DNA from: Virgibacillus aidingensis | GTDB taxonomy: Bacteria; Bacillota; Bacilli; Bacillales; Amphibacillaceae | Assembly: GCF_010994035.1 (NCBI RefSeq) | Contig: NZ_WIXN01000001.1 | Coordinates: forward strand, 124,001-188,000 | Length of the DNA: 64,000 nt | Direction: 5' to 3' | Shown here: piece by piece, positions 44,806-52,038 of the stretch | How positions within the stretch are numbered: position 1 is the first letter of the stretch | How the letters are laid out: the number at the start of each line of letters is the position of its first letter | The notes under the pieces: model-generated | Told to the model about the DNA's origin: nothing | Database searches by the model: none | Seen by the model: the letters and a program-made list of their open reading frames with translations, nothing else | Program-made: the position numbers and the translations under genes

Positions 44806-44961
44806 ATGCTTAAATGTACAAGCTGTAAAGCACCAATAAAGGTTGGTGATTATGCAGCAGCAGGGGCGATGATGAAACCATTTTGCCGCAAATGTGAAAC
44901 TTATATTTACAAAAGTCATGAATTTTTAATTGATAACAATAAAGAGGAGGGAATCTCATGA
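44806..44961 (+). CDS. Small zinc-ribbon protein, 51 aa
   Basis: AAAGGAGTGG precedes the ATG. Two CxxC pairs (CTSCKAP near residue 4 and CRKCETY near 27) form a zinc ribbon. Its TGA overlaps the next ATG. It may bind nucleic acid or protein; function unknown. Confidence 0.65.
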   Translation: MLKCTSCKAPIKVGDYAAAGAMMKPFCRKCETYIYKSHEFLIDNNKEEGIS

Positions 44962-45128
44962 AAGTTTTAAATGTAGGAAATGAAACAATTGAAATCACAG
45001 CCAGCTATGATGAGGTGGCCAAGATCGTCACTGCATTAAATGAACATAACGTTAAAAAGCAGGATGAAGCACTTGCCAAAATTGCATACGAATTAATGGC
45101 TCTAAATGGAAGGAGGAAATACAAATGA
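44958..45128 (+). CDS. Small protein, 56 aa
   Basis: Starts at an ATG overlapping the zinc-ribbon stop, with GAGGAGGG upstream. A beta-hairpin-like start (MKVLNVGNETIEITASYDEV) is followed by helices. Unknown function; it overlaps the next frame (ATGA). Confidence 0.55.
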   Translation: MKVLNVGNETIEITASYDEVAKIVTALNEHNVKKQDEALAKIAYELMALNGRRKYK

Positions 45129-45220
45129 CTCTAGAAAAAGCACTTAGGATATTAATCTTGTATAAAAATGTGGATCCTGAAGCACAAAGAATTATTAATG
45201 AAATTAAAAACAGGGGGTAA
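45125..45220 (+). CDS. Very small protein, 31 aa
   Basis: AGGAGGAAATACAA precedes the ATG. The peptide (MTLEKALRILILYKNVDPEA, ending NEIKNRG) is a short helix pair. It is translationally coupled to its neighbour. Function unknown. Confidence 0.45.
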   Translation: MTLEKALRILILYKNVDPEAQRIINEIKNRG

Positions 45221-45225
45221 TTCAA

Positions 45226-45534
45226 ATGGAGATATTGAATATGGAAAAACAAAGGGAGACCAGTAGGGGAAAATTTATTGCTGATAATAAACATAATTGG
45301 GAAGCGGACGGTGCAGGCCTCCGGGCATATCGTGAACACCTCGGCCTGTCATTGGCTTATGTGGGAAGAAAACTTCAAACTTCAGCTACACGTATCCGCA
45401 AATTTGAAAATGGAGAGCCGGTCTCTATGGCAGATCATTTATATGCGAGTTGTTCTTTGCTATATGAACATGAGGACATGAAAAAGGATCTTCAGAAATT
45501 CTTTAATAAAAATTACTTCAAATGGAGGGCGTAA
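45226..45534 (+). CDS. XRE-family helix-turn-helix protein, 102 aa
   Basis: A central HTH (about 30-75: GLRAYREHLGLSLAYVGRKL then QTSATRIRKFENGEPVSMAD) indicates DNA binding. GGGGG precedes the ATG. It lies between the switch and the replication genes and may be a second regulator of the early operon. Confidence 0.7.
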   Translation: MEILNMEKQRETSRGKFIADNKHNWEADGAGLRAYREHLGLSLAYVGRKLQTSATRIRKFENGEPVSMADHLYASCSLLYEHEDMKKDLQKFFNKNYFKWRA

Positions 45535-45759
45535 ATGATGGAAATGTATAAACCGACACTGGAACCTATCAGAAGATCAACACTAACCACAAATGAGGTT
45601 GCGGAGTACCTGGGGGTAAGCATTGACACCATTTTTAAATTAGTGAGGGAAAAAAGAATTGTTCATTTCCGTATAGGCCGCAGGATCCTGTTTAAAAAGG
45701 AAGCCATAGACAAATGGGTCGACGAACAGATGAAAGTAAGTGTAGAAGATGAGTATTAA
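45535..45759 (+). CDS. Excisionase-family DNA-binding protein (HTH_17)
   Basis: The 74-aa protein has the MerR-like excisionase fold: LTTNEVAEYLGVSIDTIFKL then VREKRIVHFRIGRRILFKKE. GGAGGG lies before the ATG, which abuts the previous stop. It may direct Int toward excision or regulate transcription. It overlaps the primase start by 11 bp. Confidence 0.8.
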   Translation: MMEMYKPTLEPIRRSTLTTNEVAEYLGVSIDTIFKLVREKRIVHFRIGRRILFKKEAIDKWVDEQMKVSVEDEY

Positions 45760-46615
45760 AAAAGGTGAAGCTATTGCAGTAGCTACACCGACACACCGGG
45801 ATTTATTAATAGCAGCACTAGCTTATGCTGAAAGGCTTCAATTCCCGGTAATCCCTATACACTCCATTATAGATGGAAAATGCACTTGTAGCAACCCAAA
45901 TTGCCAAAGTCCGGGGAAACATCCCCGGGTGAGCAATTGGCAAGATAAAGCCACCACAGATAGGGAAACTATCAAAAAATGGTGGAAACAATGGAGTGAC
46001 TCCAATATCGGTTTAGTTGCAGGAAGAAAAAGCGGTTTTTTCGTCGCTGATGTAGATGGAAAACAGGGCAAGGAATCATTGGAACAATTAACAGATCACT
46101 TTGGAGGATTGCCCGAAACTGTCGAACAAATAACTGGATCCAAGGGGAGCCATTTCCTCTTTAAATATCAGGAGGGAATAGGGAATAAGGTTGATTTATT
46201 GCCAGGTATTGATATTAGAGGGGATAACGGCTTTATTGTGGCCAGTCCTTCAATCCATATAAGTGGCGATAGATACGAATGGGAATTGAGTAGTCATCCG
46301 CTAGAAATAAGAATCAATGAAGCGCCAAAATGGCTGTTAGACATGGTTTTAAAGCCAAAAGGAACACATCAAAAGAAAACATCATCCTATTGGATAAACA
46401 TCATGCAAGGTGTGGGAGAAGGACAAAGAAACGCTGCAGCTACTTCATTGGCTGGTCATTTGTTCCGGCGTTATGTAGATCCGGGGCTTGTGGTTGAAAT
46501 TATGAAACTATGGAATAACTCCAATATACCACCATTGGAAATAGCAGAGCTGGAAACAGTTATTAATTCAATTGCAAGTAAGGAACTAGCACGAAGGCGA
46601 GGGGGTAATCATTAG
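45749..46615 (+). CDS. Primase-polymerase (prim-pol domain) with PriCT_1 tail
   Basis: Starts DNA replication of the element. The 288-aa protein has an N-terminal bifunctional primase/polymerase domain (about 18-205): a Cys-rich zinc loop (CTCSNPNCQSPGKHP near 47), the catalytic metal pair in FFVADVDGKQG near 98, a conserved His in GSKGSHFLFKY and the IDIRGDNGFIVASPS strand. A PriCT_1-type helical domain follows (about 218-275: GVGEGQRNAAATSLAGHLFR). It is separate from, but followed by, the helicase-like DUF3987 gene, whose GTG overlaps its stop by one base. Confidence 0.88.
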   Translation: MSIKKGEAIAVATPTHRDLLIAALAYAERLQFPVIPIHSIIDGKCTCSNPNCQSPGKHPRVSNWQDKATTDRETIKKWWKQWSDSNIGLVAGRKSGFFVADVDGKQGKESLEQLTDHFGGLPETVEQITGSKGSHFLFKYQEGIGNKVDLLPGIDIRGDNGFIVASPSIHISGDRYEWELSSHPLEIRINEAPKWLLDMVLKPKGTHQKKTSSYWINIMQGVGEGQRNAAATSLAGHLFRRYVDPGLVVEIMKLWNNSNIPPLEIAELETVINSIASKELARRRGGNH

Positions 46616-48099
46616 TGAATGCAGTACAAGAATTAGCAGAAGAACAAAATAAAAAGGCTCCACCACAGGAATGGGATGAGCCAATCGGATTTGACGAAGA
46701 TAAACTCCCTAACTTTGATTCAGGTATTTTCCCCGCTTGGATTAAGGATTATGTGGATAGTGTGGCGGAATCGACACAAACACCAAAAGATGCTGCAGGA
46801 ATTGCCGCCATTTCCATATTATCTACTATACTATCGAGGAAGTTTGAAGTCAACGTAATTGGCGATTGGGTGGAAACATTAAACACCTATTCAGTTATGG
46901 CTTTGGGATCAGCAAACAGAAAATCATCTGTTTTTAAAAATTTTATTGGTCCAGTCATGGAATATGAACAGGAACAAGCTGAAACATTGAGTATTGAGGT
47001 AGCTAAGCAGCAGGATTGGCTAAGGGCAAAACAAAGACGCATCGAAAAACTAGAAAAGGATTTTGCAAAGGACAACGATAAAAAAATATTGGAAGAAATT
47101 TATTCAGTACGCGAGGAAATAGAAGCTGAAGAGATAATGTATATTCCAAGTTTTATAACGGCTGATGCTACACCGGAAAAAATAGCGGATTTAATGGCCA
47201 AGAATAATGAGAAGATAGCTGTTCTGTCTGCAGAAGGGGCAGAAGCCTTTCAAATGATGGCAGGCCGATACACGAAAGACAAGGCTTCAAATATCGATAT
47301 ATACCTGAAGGGTCATTCTGCCGATAATGTCTCCATTGACCGTATGGGAAGGGAATCTATTAAACTGCATAATCCGACACTAACAATTGGATTATTTGTA
47401 CAGCCCTCTGTAATAAAGGATATTCCTGATACGTTTCAAGAAAGAGGATTAACGCAAAGGTTCTTGTATTCTTTCCCCAGGTCAAAGGTAGGTTATCGGG
47501 AAATTGAGCCAAAACAAGTGGATCCATTTGTTAAAGAAGTTTTTCATAACAATATGAATAAGTTACTCAGAATTGAAGCAGAAACACCTAGACAGCTTAC
47601 TTTTGATGAAGAGGCCAGCAGGTATGAAGTTTATCTAAGAACTGAAATAGAAGAAATGTTAAAAGATGAAGATTTGCCCGATAGTTTTCAGGGCTGGATC
47701 GGAAAGCTGGCAGGGCAAATAATACGCATCGCTGGGCTTCTTCACGTTGCGGAGTATGTAGGCAAGGAAATACCTTCAGAAATCAATACAGACACGCTAC
47801 AGAGGGCGAATGTGCTAAGGGAATACTTCATACAGCATGCAATGAAGGCGCACGGTGTGATGGGTGTAAATGAGGACGAAGAGACTGCTAAATATCTTTT
47901 AAATGTTATCCAAAGGCAGCAATCCGAAACAGTAGAATACAGAGCCATCCAAGAATTGACTAATAGAAAATTCAAAACGTCTCAGGACTTTAAAGAAACG
48001 TTGTTCCAATTGGAGGATAGAGGTTTTATCAAAATGGATAAAGTGGGCAGAAAAACGGTTTATCATGTCCATCCAAAAATAGTAAATAATGAAATGTAG
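46615..48099 (+). CDS. DUF3987 replication/helicase-like protein
   Basis: The 494-aa protein matches DUF3987, which commonly follows prim-pol genes in phages and satellites. It has a degenerate P-loop (MALGSANRKSSVFKNFIGPV near residue 92), a long coiled-coil insert (about 120-170), then NNEKIAVLSAEGAEAFQMMA near 200 and LTIGLFVQPSVIKDIPDTFQ near 255. The C-terminal 70 residues look like a winged helix. A GTG start is used, with GGGGG upstream. It probably acts as a replicative helicase or initiator on the iteron array that starts at its 3' end. Confidence 0.8.
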   Translation: MNAVQELAEEQNKKAPPQEWDEPIGFDEDKLPNFDSGIFPAWIKDYVDSVAESTQTPKDAAGIAAISILSTILSRKFEVNVIGDWVETLNTYSVMALGSANRKSSVFKNFIGPVMEYEQEQAETLSIEVAKQQDWLRAKQRRIEKLEKDFAKDNDKKILEEIYSVREEIEAEEIMYIPSFITADATPEKIADLMAKNNEKIAVLSAEGAEAFQMMAGRYTKDKASNIDIYLKGHSADNVSIDRMGRESIKLHNPTLTIGLFVQPSVIKDIPDTFQERGLTQRFLYSFPRSKVGYREIEPKQVDPFVKEVFHNNMNKLLRIEAETPRQLTFDEEASRYEVYLRTEIEEMLKDEDLPDSFQGWIGKLAGQIIRIAGLLHVAEYVGKEIPSEINTDTLQRANVLREYFIQHAMKAHGVMGVNEDEETAKYLLNVIQRQQSETVEYRAIQELTNRKFKTSQDFKETLFQLEDRGFIKMDKVGRKTVYHVHPKIVNNEM

Positions 48100-48367
48100 G
48101 TAATGTAGGCAGATGTAGGTAAGCACTACCTACTCTACGAAACCAGTTAGGGCAAAGGTTGTAGGCTGATGTAGGTAATGTAGGTAAATTCCAAGGGGTA
48201 GGTAAAGTAGGAGATGTATATAAAGCCAAAGAGAAACTACTTACTTATTTAATAATAACATCCTTATAAAATTACCTACATTACCTACAATGCAGGTTAA
48301 AACATTGGTATATAAGGATTTCAGACGTAGGCAGCAGTTACCTACACGCTACCTACACTTACCTACA
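48095..48367. other. Putative replication origin with convergent iterons
   Basis: The 9-mer TGTAGGTAA occurs at 48095, 48114, 48170 and 48179, with a variant at 48197. Its reverse complement TTACCTACA occurs at 48272, 48281, 48338 and 48359, with a variant at 48349. The two oppositely oriented clusters flank about 65 bp of AT-rich DNA (48206-48271). Placement next to primase and DUF3987 genes is that of satellite and phage origins. Confidence 0.82.
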
Positions 48368-48385
48368 CTAAAATGAGGTGCTTAT

Positions 48386-48658
48386 ATGTTAGCTGAAAAA
48401 GAGGTAATCTCATTGGACGACAAAGCCCGGCAAATTGGCCTTATTGTTGGAATAAGTGAAACTATTTATCTGTGGGTTGTAAGTCGGTTCAGTAACGCTT
48501 ATATGGAGTATTACAATGGCGAATGGGTAGCGTGGCGCGAAACCTATCAGAAGGGCAGAAAACAAGCCATAGGGGTTAAATTGATTGCAAAAGGTAATAC
48601 GTTTGATTATGTCCTGATGCAATTTGAAAAATACATTAAATACGTTTCCAGGAGGTGA
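48386..48658 (+). CDS. Element protein of unknown function, 90 aa
   Basis: GAGGTG precedes the ATG. The protein contains an alternating aromatic middle part (YLWVVSRFSNAYMEYYNGEW) and a helical end. I do not recognise it. It begins 19 bp after the last iteron. Confidence 0.6.
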   Translation: MLAEKEVISLDDKARQIGLIVGISETIYLWVVSRFSNAYMEYYNGEWVAWRETYQKGRKQAIGVKLIAKGNTFDYVLMQFEKYIKYVSRR

Positions 48659-48662
48659 TCCG

Positions 48663-48833
48663 TTGAAGTATATCGAAGTGAAGCTGCCAAAGAGTACCGT
48701 ATTCCTTACAAATGATGAAATACAGTGCATGTTAAGGGAGAATCCGGGTCTGTACAAAGAATCACTCAAACGAGGTAAGTATATTCTCCGAAGTAGGCAG
48801 CAGAAGCAAAGGGAAGCTAAAAAAATATTATGA
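48663..48833 (+). CDS. Small element protein, 56 aa, TTG start
   Basis: A perfect AGGAGGTGATC lies before TTG at 48663, which decides the start. The product is a short beta-strand then a basic helix (KYIEVKLPKSTVFLTNDEIQ; SRQQKQREAKKIL). Function unknown. Confidence 0.6.
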   Translation: MKYIEVKLPKSTVFLTNDEIQCMLRENPGLYKESLKRGKYILRSRQQKQREAKKIL

Positions 48834-48851
48834 AAGTGGAGGTGTGAAAGA

Positions 48852-48992
48852 TTGAATGAAACAGCCGAAAAAGTGAAAGCAGAAGTTAAAGAGGTTGCCA
48901 GGTTGAGAGATATAAGCCCCGATTTGGCTATAACTGAAATAGTGAAATTATATGCTCCGGTTTATATCGAAAAATTAAAAAAAGGAGAATAA
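48852..48992 (+). CDS. Small element protein, 46 aa, TTG start
   Basis: GGAGG 9 nt before TTG at 48852 supports translation of a helical peptide (NETAEKVKAEVKEVARLRDI, then SPDLAITEIVKLYAPVY). The pattern resembles tiny phage helix-bundle proteins. Function unknown. Confidence 0.5.
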   Translation: MNETAEKVKAEVKEVARLRDISPDLAITEIVKLYAPVYIEKLKKGE

Positions 48993-48995
48993 CAA

Positions 48996-49184
48996 ATGAG
49001 CCGGGAAGTACGTTTATTGAAACTAGAAAAAAGGATCTTGAAGAGTGAAAGTTACTATAAACTGAAAAAGTTATTTGATGAACTCTCTATGTTTACCTTG
49101 GAAGAAGAATCACCGGAAAGAGTACCGGAAATCTTTGAAGAAATCATGGCAATCAATGCCGGCTCATTGCATACAAAATGGTAA
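48996..49184 (+). CDS. Small helical element protein, 62 aa
   Basis: AAAGGAG precedes the ATG. The protein is Lys/Glu-rich and predicted helical or coiled-coil (REVRLLKLEKRILKSESYYK). Function unknown. Confidence 0.55.
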   Translation: MSREVRLLKLEKRILKSESYYKLKKLFDELSMFTLEEESPERVPEIFEEIMAINAGSLHTKW

Positions 49185-49262
49185 TTAATATGGCACAAAT
49201 TGTAATACTAAATTCTTGCAAACTGGCATTATATCAACGTTTTTGAGGGGAGGGGTCAATAG

Positions 49263-49472
49263 TTGAAAGATAGACGGATATATAAACCGCAGCATATTAG
49301 AACACTGATGCAGGAGCAAATAAACATCCTTAGGCGTAAAGATGAACTGGATCCAATAGATAAAGTCCGGGCGATTGCTTATCTGTCAAATGTGGCACTT
49401 ACAGCTATTAAGGAAGGTGAATTTGACGAACGCTTGAAAGCTCTTGAGAAACAATTGGAGGCGGATGAATGA
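49263..49472 (+). CDS. Small element protein, 69 aa, TTG start
   Basis: GGAGGGG 7 nt before TTG at 49263 decides the start. The product is helical (HIRTLMQEQINILRRKDELD; AIAYLSNVALTAIKEG). The stop overlaps the next start. Function unknown. Confidence 0.55.
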   Translation: MKDRRIYKPQHIRTLMQEQINILRRKDELDPIDKVRAIAYLSNVALTAIKEGEFDERLKALEKQLEADE

Positions 49473-49642
49473 TGACTGATAAGGAACTAGAGAAAGCACA
49501 GGACAAGGCGTACCGTATTTTTGATTTAATGGGCGTTACAGTAACAGTATTGAATGAGGATGGATCCACCACCACGCAGAAACCAAAACAAAGAAAAGAT
49601 CCTGTTCATATGTCCGATATTGTGAGGGTCATTCTAGAATGA
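49472..49642 (+). CDS. Small element protein, 56 aa
   Basis: The ATG overlaps the preceding TGA. It has a helix (DKELEKAQDKAYRIFDLMGV) then a strand-turn rich in Thr. It overlaps the next gene by 4 bp. Function unknown. Confidence 0.5.
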   Translation: MTDKELEKAQDKAYRIFDLMGVTVTVLNEDGSTTTQKPKQRKDPVHMSDIVRVILE

Positions 49643-49827
49643 GTATTCAAACAAGATTACGCAGATTAGAAAGAATTAAGATGTCCATGCCAACAAAAAT
49701 ATATGTTTTCCGTGTGGGCAATCATGAAAGCTGCCATTTCGGAAGTGAGGAGGAATACTATGAGGAATTGCAAAAGCCAAAATATGAAAATGCGATAGTA
49801 ATTCGAGACCTGGATCATTGGGTCTAA
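49639..49827 (+). CDS. Small element protein, 62 aa
   Basis: Coupled to the previous gene (ATGA). A basic helix (SIQTRLRRLERIKMSMPTKI) is followed by a strand and acidic helix. The RRLERI motif recalls small phage proteins preceding late regulators. Function unknown. Confidence 0.5.
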   Translation: MSIQTRLRRLERIKMSMPTKIYVFRVGNHESCHFGSEEEYYEELQKPKYENAIVIRDLDHWV

Positions 49828-49892
49828 AAGGGGAATTTTATGCAGGATTTTATGCATTTTTACCGACATTGGAAAACATCAGAAGTGCCACA

Positions 49893-50041
49893 ATCGTTGA
49901 TGTATCAACGATGTATAAAATATGTATAAAGAACATTATTGCTAAAAATAAGAAACATTGATTTATCAAGGTTTTAGGGATGTATCTAGTTGACATAATG
50001 TATATTTTCGGAACCAAACTACGTATATTTATACATTATGT
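49893..50041. promoter_or_regulatory. Palindromes upstream of the late module
   Basis: A perfect 20-bp palindrome (ATCGTTGAT-GT-ATCAACGAT) lies at 49893-49912. A 12-bp inverted pair, ACATAATGTATA (49993-50004) and TATACATTATGT (50030-50041), follows. A TTGACA (49991-49996) overlaps the first arm, but no well-spaced -10 box is clear. The gap 49828-50080 is the only long one in the right half and divides early genes from the XpaF/tape measure module. Confidence 0.6.
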
Positions 50042-50080
50042 ATTCAATGGATAAATACAAACTGGAAGGGATGTCGCTTT

Positions 50081-50434
50081 ATGCTGCTTCGTTTAATTCC
50101 GGAATACAGGGAAGGAAGAAAACAATTAAATAAGCGGTATCGAAATATGAACAGGGATGATCCCGAACGCAAAATAATTGGAAGCATGCTCCGGGATATG
50201 GAATTTGCCCTTGAATGGCTGCAAACTGGCCGGATGCCTGGACAGATAAAAGGGATTGATAGAAAGAGAGTTTATGAAGTCAACGAATGGAATAGAAAGA
50301 AACTGGCATATGGCGTAAATGGCTATTGGGATGAAGATATGCAAGCCTTCATTTCCAAGCCGAATTATAAGGATCTTTTCCAGGAAGTAGAGGATAAAAT
50401 TGATAAGGAATTGGAGATGAGAAAACATGCTTGA
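50081..50434 (+). CDS. XpaF/Xpf-like late regulator, N-terminal part
   Basis: The 117-aa protein resembles the first half of phage sigma-like positive control factors (XpaF of PBSX-type prophages): EYREGRKQLNKRYRNMNRDD, IGSMLRDMEFALEWLQTGRM then PGQIKGIDRKRVYEV. It lacks the sigma region 4 helix-turn-helix, which is encoded in the next, overlapping frame. In intact relatives the two parts form one polypeptide. It may be a frameshifted gene or a natural two-subunit version. Confidence 0.65.
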   Translation: MLLRLIPEYREGRKQLNKRYRNMNRDDPERKIIGSMLRDMEFALEWLQTGRMPGQIKGIDRKRVYEVNEWNRKKLAYGVNGYWDEDMQAFISKPNYKDLFQEVEDKIDKELEMRKHA

Positions 50435-50654
50435 TGCTTCCAATATGACCGATCACCAAAAGAAAGTATTGTATGACATCTTAATCGAATTATCATGGCG
50501 TGAAAGGAACTGCTGGCTAGCTCATACAGCGTACATGTATTCCTTTAGTGAAGTTGCCGAAGTGATGAAAATAAGCAGAAGTTCCGTTCAAACTTATATG
50601 GAAAGAGCAAGGAAGAAAATAAATAACATGAGGGGGTATATTGATGCCAGTTAG
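50427..50654 (+). CDS. Sigma-70 region 4-like protein (C-terminal part of XpaF-like regulator)
   Basis: The 75-aa protein carries the region 4 helix-turn-helix: LSWRERNCWLAHTAYMYSFS then EVAEVMKISRSSVQTYMERA. Such proteins activate late phage operons. The ATG lies 8 bp inside the previous gene in a different frame and has its own GGAG 10 nt upstream, so it can be translated separately. Together with the preceding ORF it would make one XpaF-like protein. Confidence 0.75.
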   Translation: MLDASNMTDHQKKVLYDILIELSWRERNCWLAHTAYMYSFSEVAEVMKISRSSVQTYMERARKKINNMRGYIDAS

Positions 50655-50817
50655 CCTTGATGTCCAAGAGCAAATCAAAAAGCTGGAATCGAGATATAAC
50701 GCCCTTAGATATTCCTATAACAAGCGGAAAGTAAAAGGGTGGCCGAGGTGCGATAAGCTCCATCGTGAAATGCAGGAAATACAGTCTAAAATAATTGAAT
50801 TAAAGGAGAATGGATAA
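50644..50817 (+). CDS. Small coiled-coil protein, 57 aa
   Basis: Begins inside the previous gene with GAGGGGG upstream and ends one base before the next ATG. The sequence is helical, heptad-like (LDVQEQIKKLESRYNALRYS; HREMQEIQSKIIELKENG). Function unknown. Confidence 0.6.
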   Translation: MPVSLDVQEQIKKLESRYNALRYSYNKRKVKGWPRCDKLHREMQEIQSKIIELKENG

Positions 50818-51435
50818 ATGAGCTATAAAAATATTTACAAGCAAGATAAAGAGTATCAGAACATGATAAACAGATTTAAGGAAAAGAAGGCGGAACTTGA
50901 AAAGTTGGCTAGTTTTGGCTATTACAAAAAGGATTATTTGATAGATATTAGCAAAGACATTTTCAGTGAACTTTCTAATGGAATTAGAGAACATCACCAA
51001 AAGTTAAAAAGTGAATTGTCTACAGATATTGAACGCTTATCAAACAGGAAACATAAAGACGTAGGCTATGCAGATAGACCAAATGAAGCAAAAGAATTTG
51101 AAATGAAATATAAATTAGCCCCGGATCATGAATTGAAGTACATGGTGCAAGACTTGAATACTGATGATCTCCTGGAAATCAATCTGTTACGAATGGAATT
51201 GAAAAACAGGGGCATGGATGATTTAGAAAAAAATGCCCGGCATTATGTTATTCAAAATGATATTGGCGGCATGAATGAATCAGAACGCCAAGAATACGAG
51301 AGCAAAAAACAGCAGTTTGCTACCGTAAACACGCTAGGGAGCCGAGGGGTAATTATAGATGATGAATATGCTTCCTTGAATAATATTGAATCAGAACTAT
51401 TCAATATTGCAATTTCAACAGAAGAGGCGAACTAA
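50818..51435 (+). CDS. Helical phage-like protein, 205 aa, unknown
   Basis: A hydrophilic, largely helical protein with coiled-coil character in its first 70 residues (NIYKQDKEYQNMINRFKEKK) and a conserved-looking ADRPNEAKEFEMKYKLAPDH near 86. AAGGAG precedes the ATG, which abuts the previous stop. The composition would suit a scaffold or assembly factor, but I cannot assign a family. The stop overlaps the next start (TAATG). Confidence 0.6.
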   Translation: MSYKNIYKQDKEYQNMINRFKEKKAELEKLASFGYYKKDYLIDISKDIFSELSNGIREHHQKLKSELSTDIERLSNRKHKDVGYADRPNEAKEFEMKYKLAPDHELKYMVQDLNTDDLLEINLLRMELKNRGMDDLEKNARHYVIQNDIGGMNESERQEYESKKQQFATVNTLGSRGVIIDDEYASLNNIESELFNIAISTEEAN

Positions 51436-51770
51436 TGAAAAAATACGTTGAAATTTACGGAAAGCAGTACGAAATGGAAATAAACAAACTGAAAGTCGGT
51501 AAGTATGAAAAACTGGCCAAAAAGCATCAAAAATTGCAAAAAAAATTAATTAATACACCTACTCCAGATACTAGCACCAATAGTTTAAAAGAAAAACGTT
51601 TGGAACAAACTAAGCGATTGTCATTGGATATTTTCAATGAAACCTTAGGAGAGGGGGTTTTTGAGGAAGTATACAAGAAATCGGGGCGTTCAGTTGCAAA
51701 GGTGGCTGAAATAGCTGAGGAAGTACTCAATTATGCCAGGGGCAAGAAAAAAGGAAAATATATCGAATAA
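51435..51770 (+). CDS. Possible tail assembly chaperone, 111 aa
   Basis: The N-terminal strand pair (KKYVEIYGKQYEMEINKLKV) followed by helices, and the C-terminal block LDIFNETLGEGVFEEVYKKS then VAKVAEIAEEVLNYA, look like phage tail assembly chaperones, which are about this size and sit just before the tape measure gene. No -1 frameshift extension is evident. This is a pattern-based suggestion; it could be another phage protein. Confidence 0.4.
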   Translation: MKKYVEIYGKQYEMEINKLKVGKYEKLAKKHQKLQKKLINTPTPDTSTNSLKEKRLEQTKRLSLDIFNETLGEGVFEEVYKKSGRSVAKVAEIAEEVLNYARGKKKGKYIE

Positions 51771-51785
51771 GGGGCGAATAGCAGC

Positions 51786-51941
51786 ATGGATAAGGAAAAC
51801 TTCAAAGAACATACAGTTTACATCTTCAAAGATGGCAAACTGGATGAAGTGGAACCGCCAGAAACAGGATTCGGAAAACTACATGTAAATTGGTCAAATG
51901 GTGTAATAACTCATTTTGAAGCAAGCTACACAAAAAAATAA
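51786..51941 (+). CDS. XtrA/YqaO-like small phage protein, 51 aa
   Basis: The tail DGKLDEVEPPETGFGKLHVN then WSNGVITHFEASY has the pattern of XtrA/YqaO proteins of PBSX and skin prophages, which lie between the XpaF regulator and the terminase genes. It starts 15 bp after the previous gene; the role is unknown. In this element the terminase genes that normally follow are absent. Confidence 0.6.
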   Translation: MDKENFKEHTVYIFKDGKLDEVEPPETGFGKLHVNWSNGVITHFEASYTKK

Positions 51942-51963
51942 GCTAAATGCTATCGGAACAACC

Positions 51964-52014
51964 GGGGCATTGTCAGAGCGCAAAAAAAAGCGTTTTGATG
52001 ATGCCCCTTTTTTT
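51964..52014 (+). terminator. Terminator before the tape measure gene
   Basis: GGGGCAT/ATGCCCC arms with an inner hairpin are followed by seven T. It lies only 25 bp before the tape measure start, leaving no room for a promoter, so expression needs read-through or antitermination. Confidence 0.75.
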
Positions 52015-52038
52015 ATTTCAAAAATAAGAGGTGATTAA

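Noticed and set aside
48095-48367. CRISPR-like appearance of repeated TGTAGGTAA units
   Set aside because: Repeats are only 9 bp, irregularly spaced and in two opposite orientations around an AT-rich core, which fits replication iterons, and no cas genes are present.
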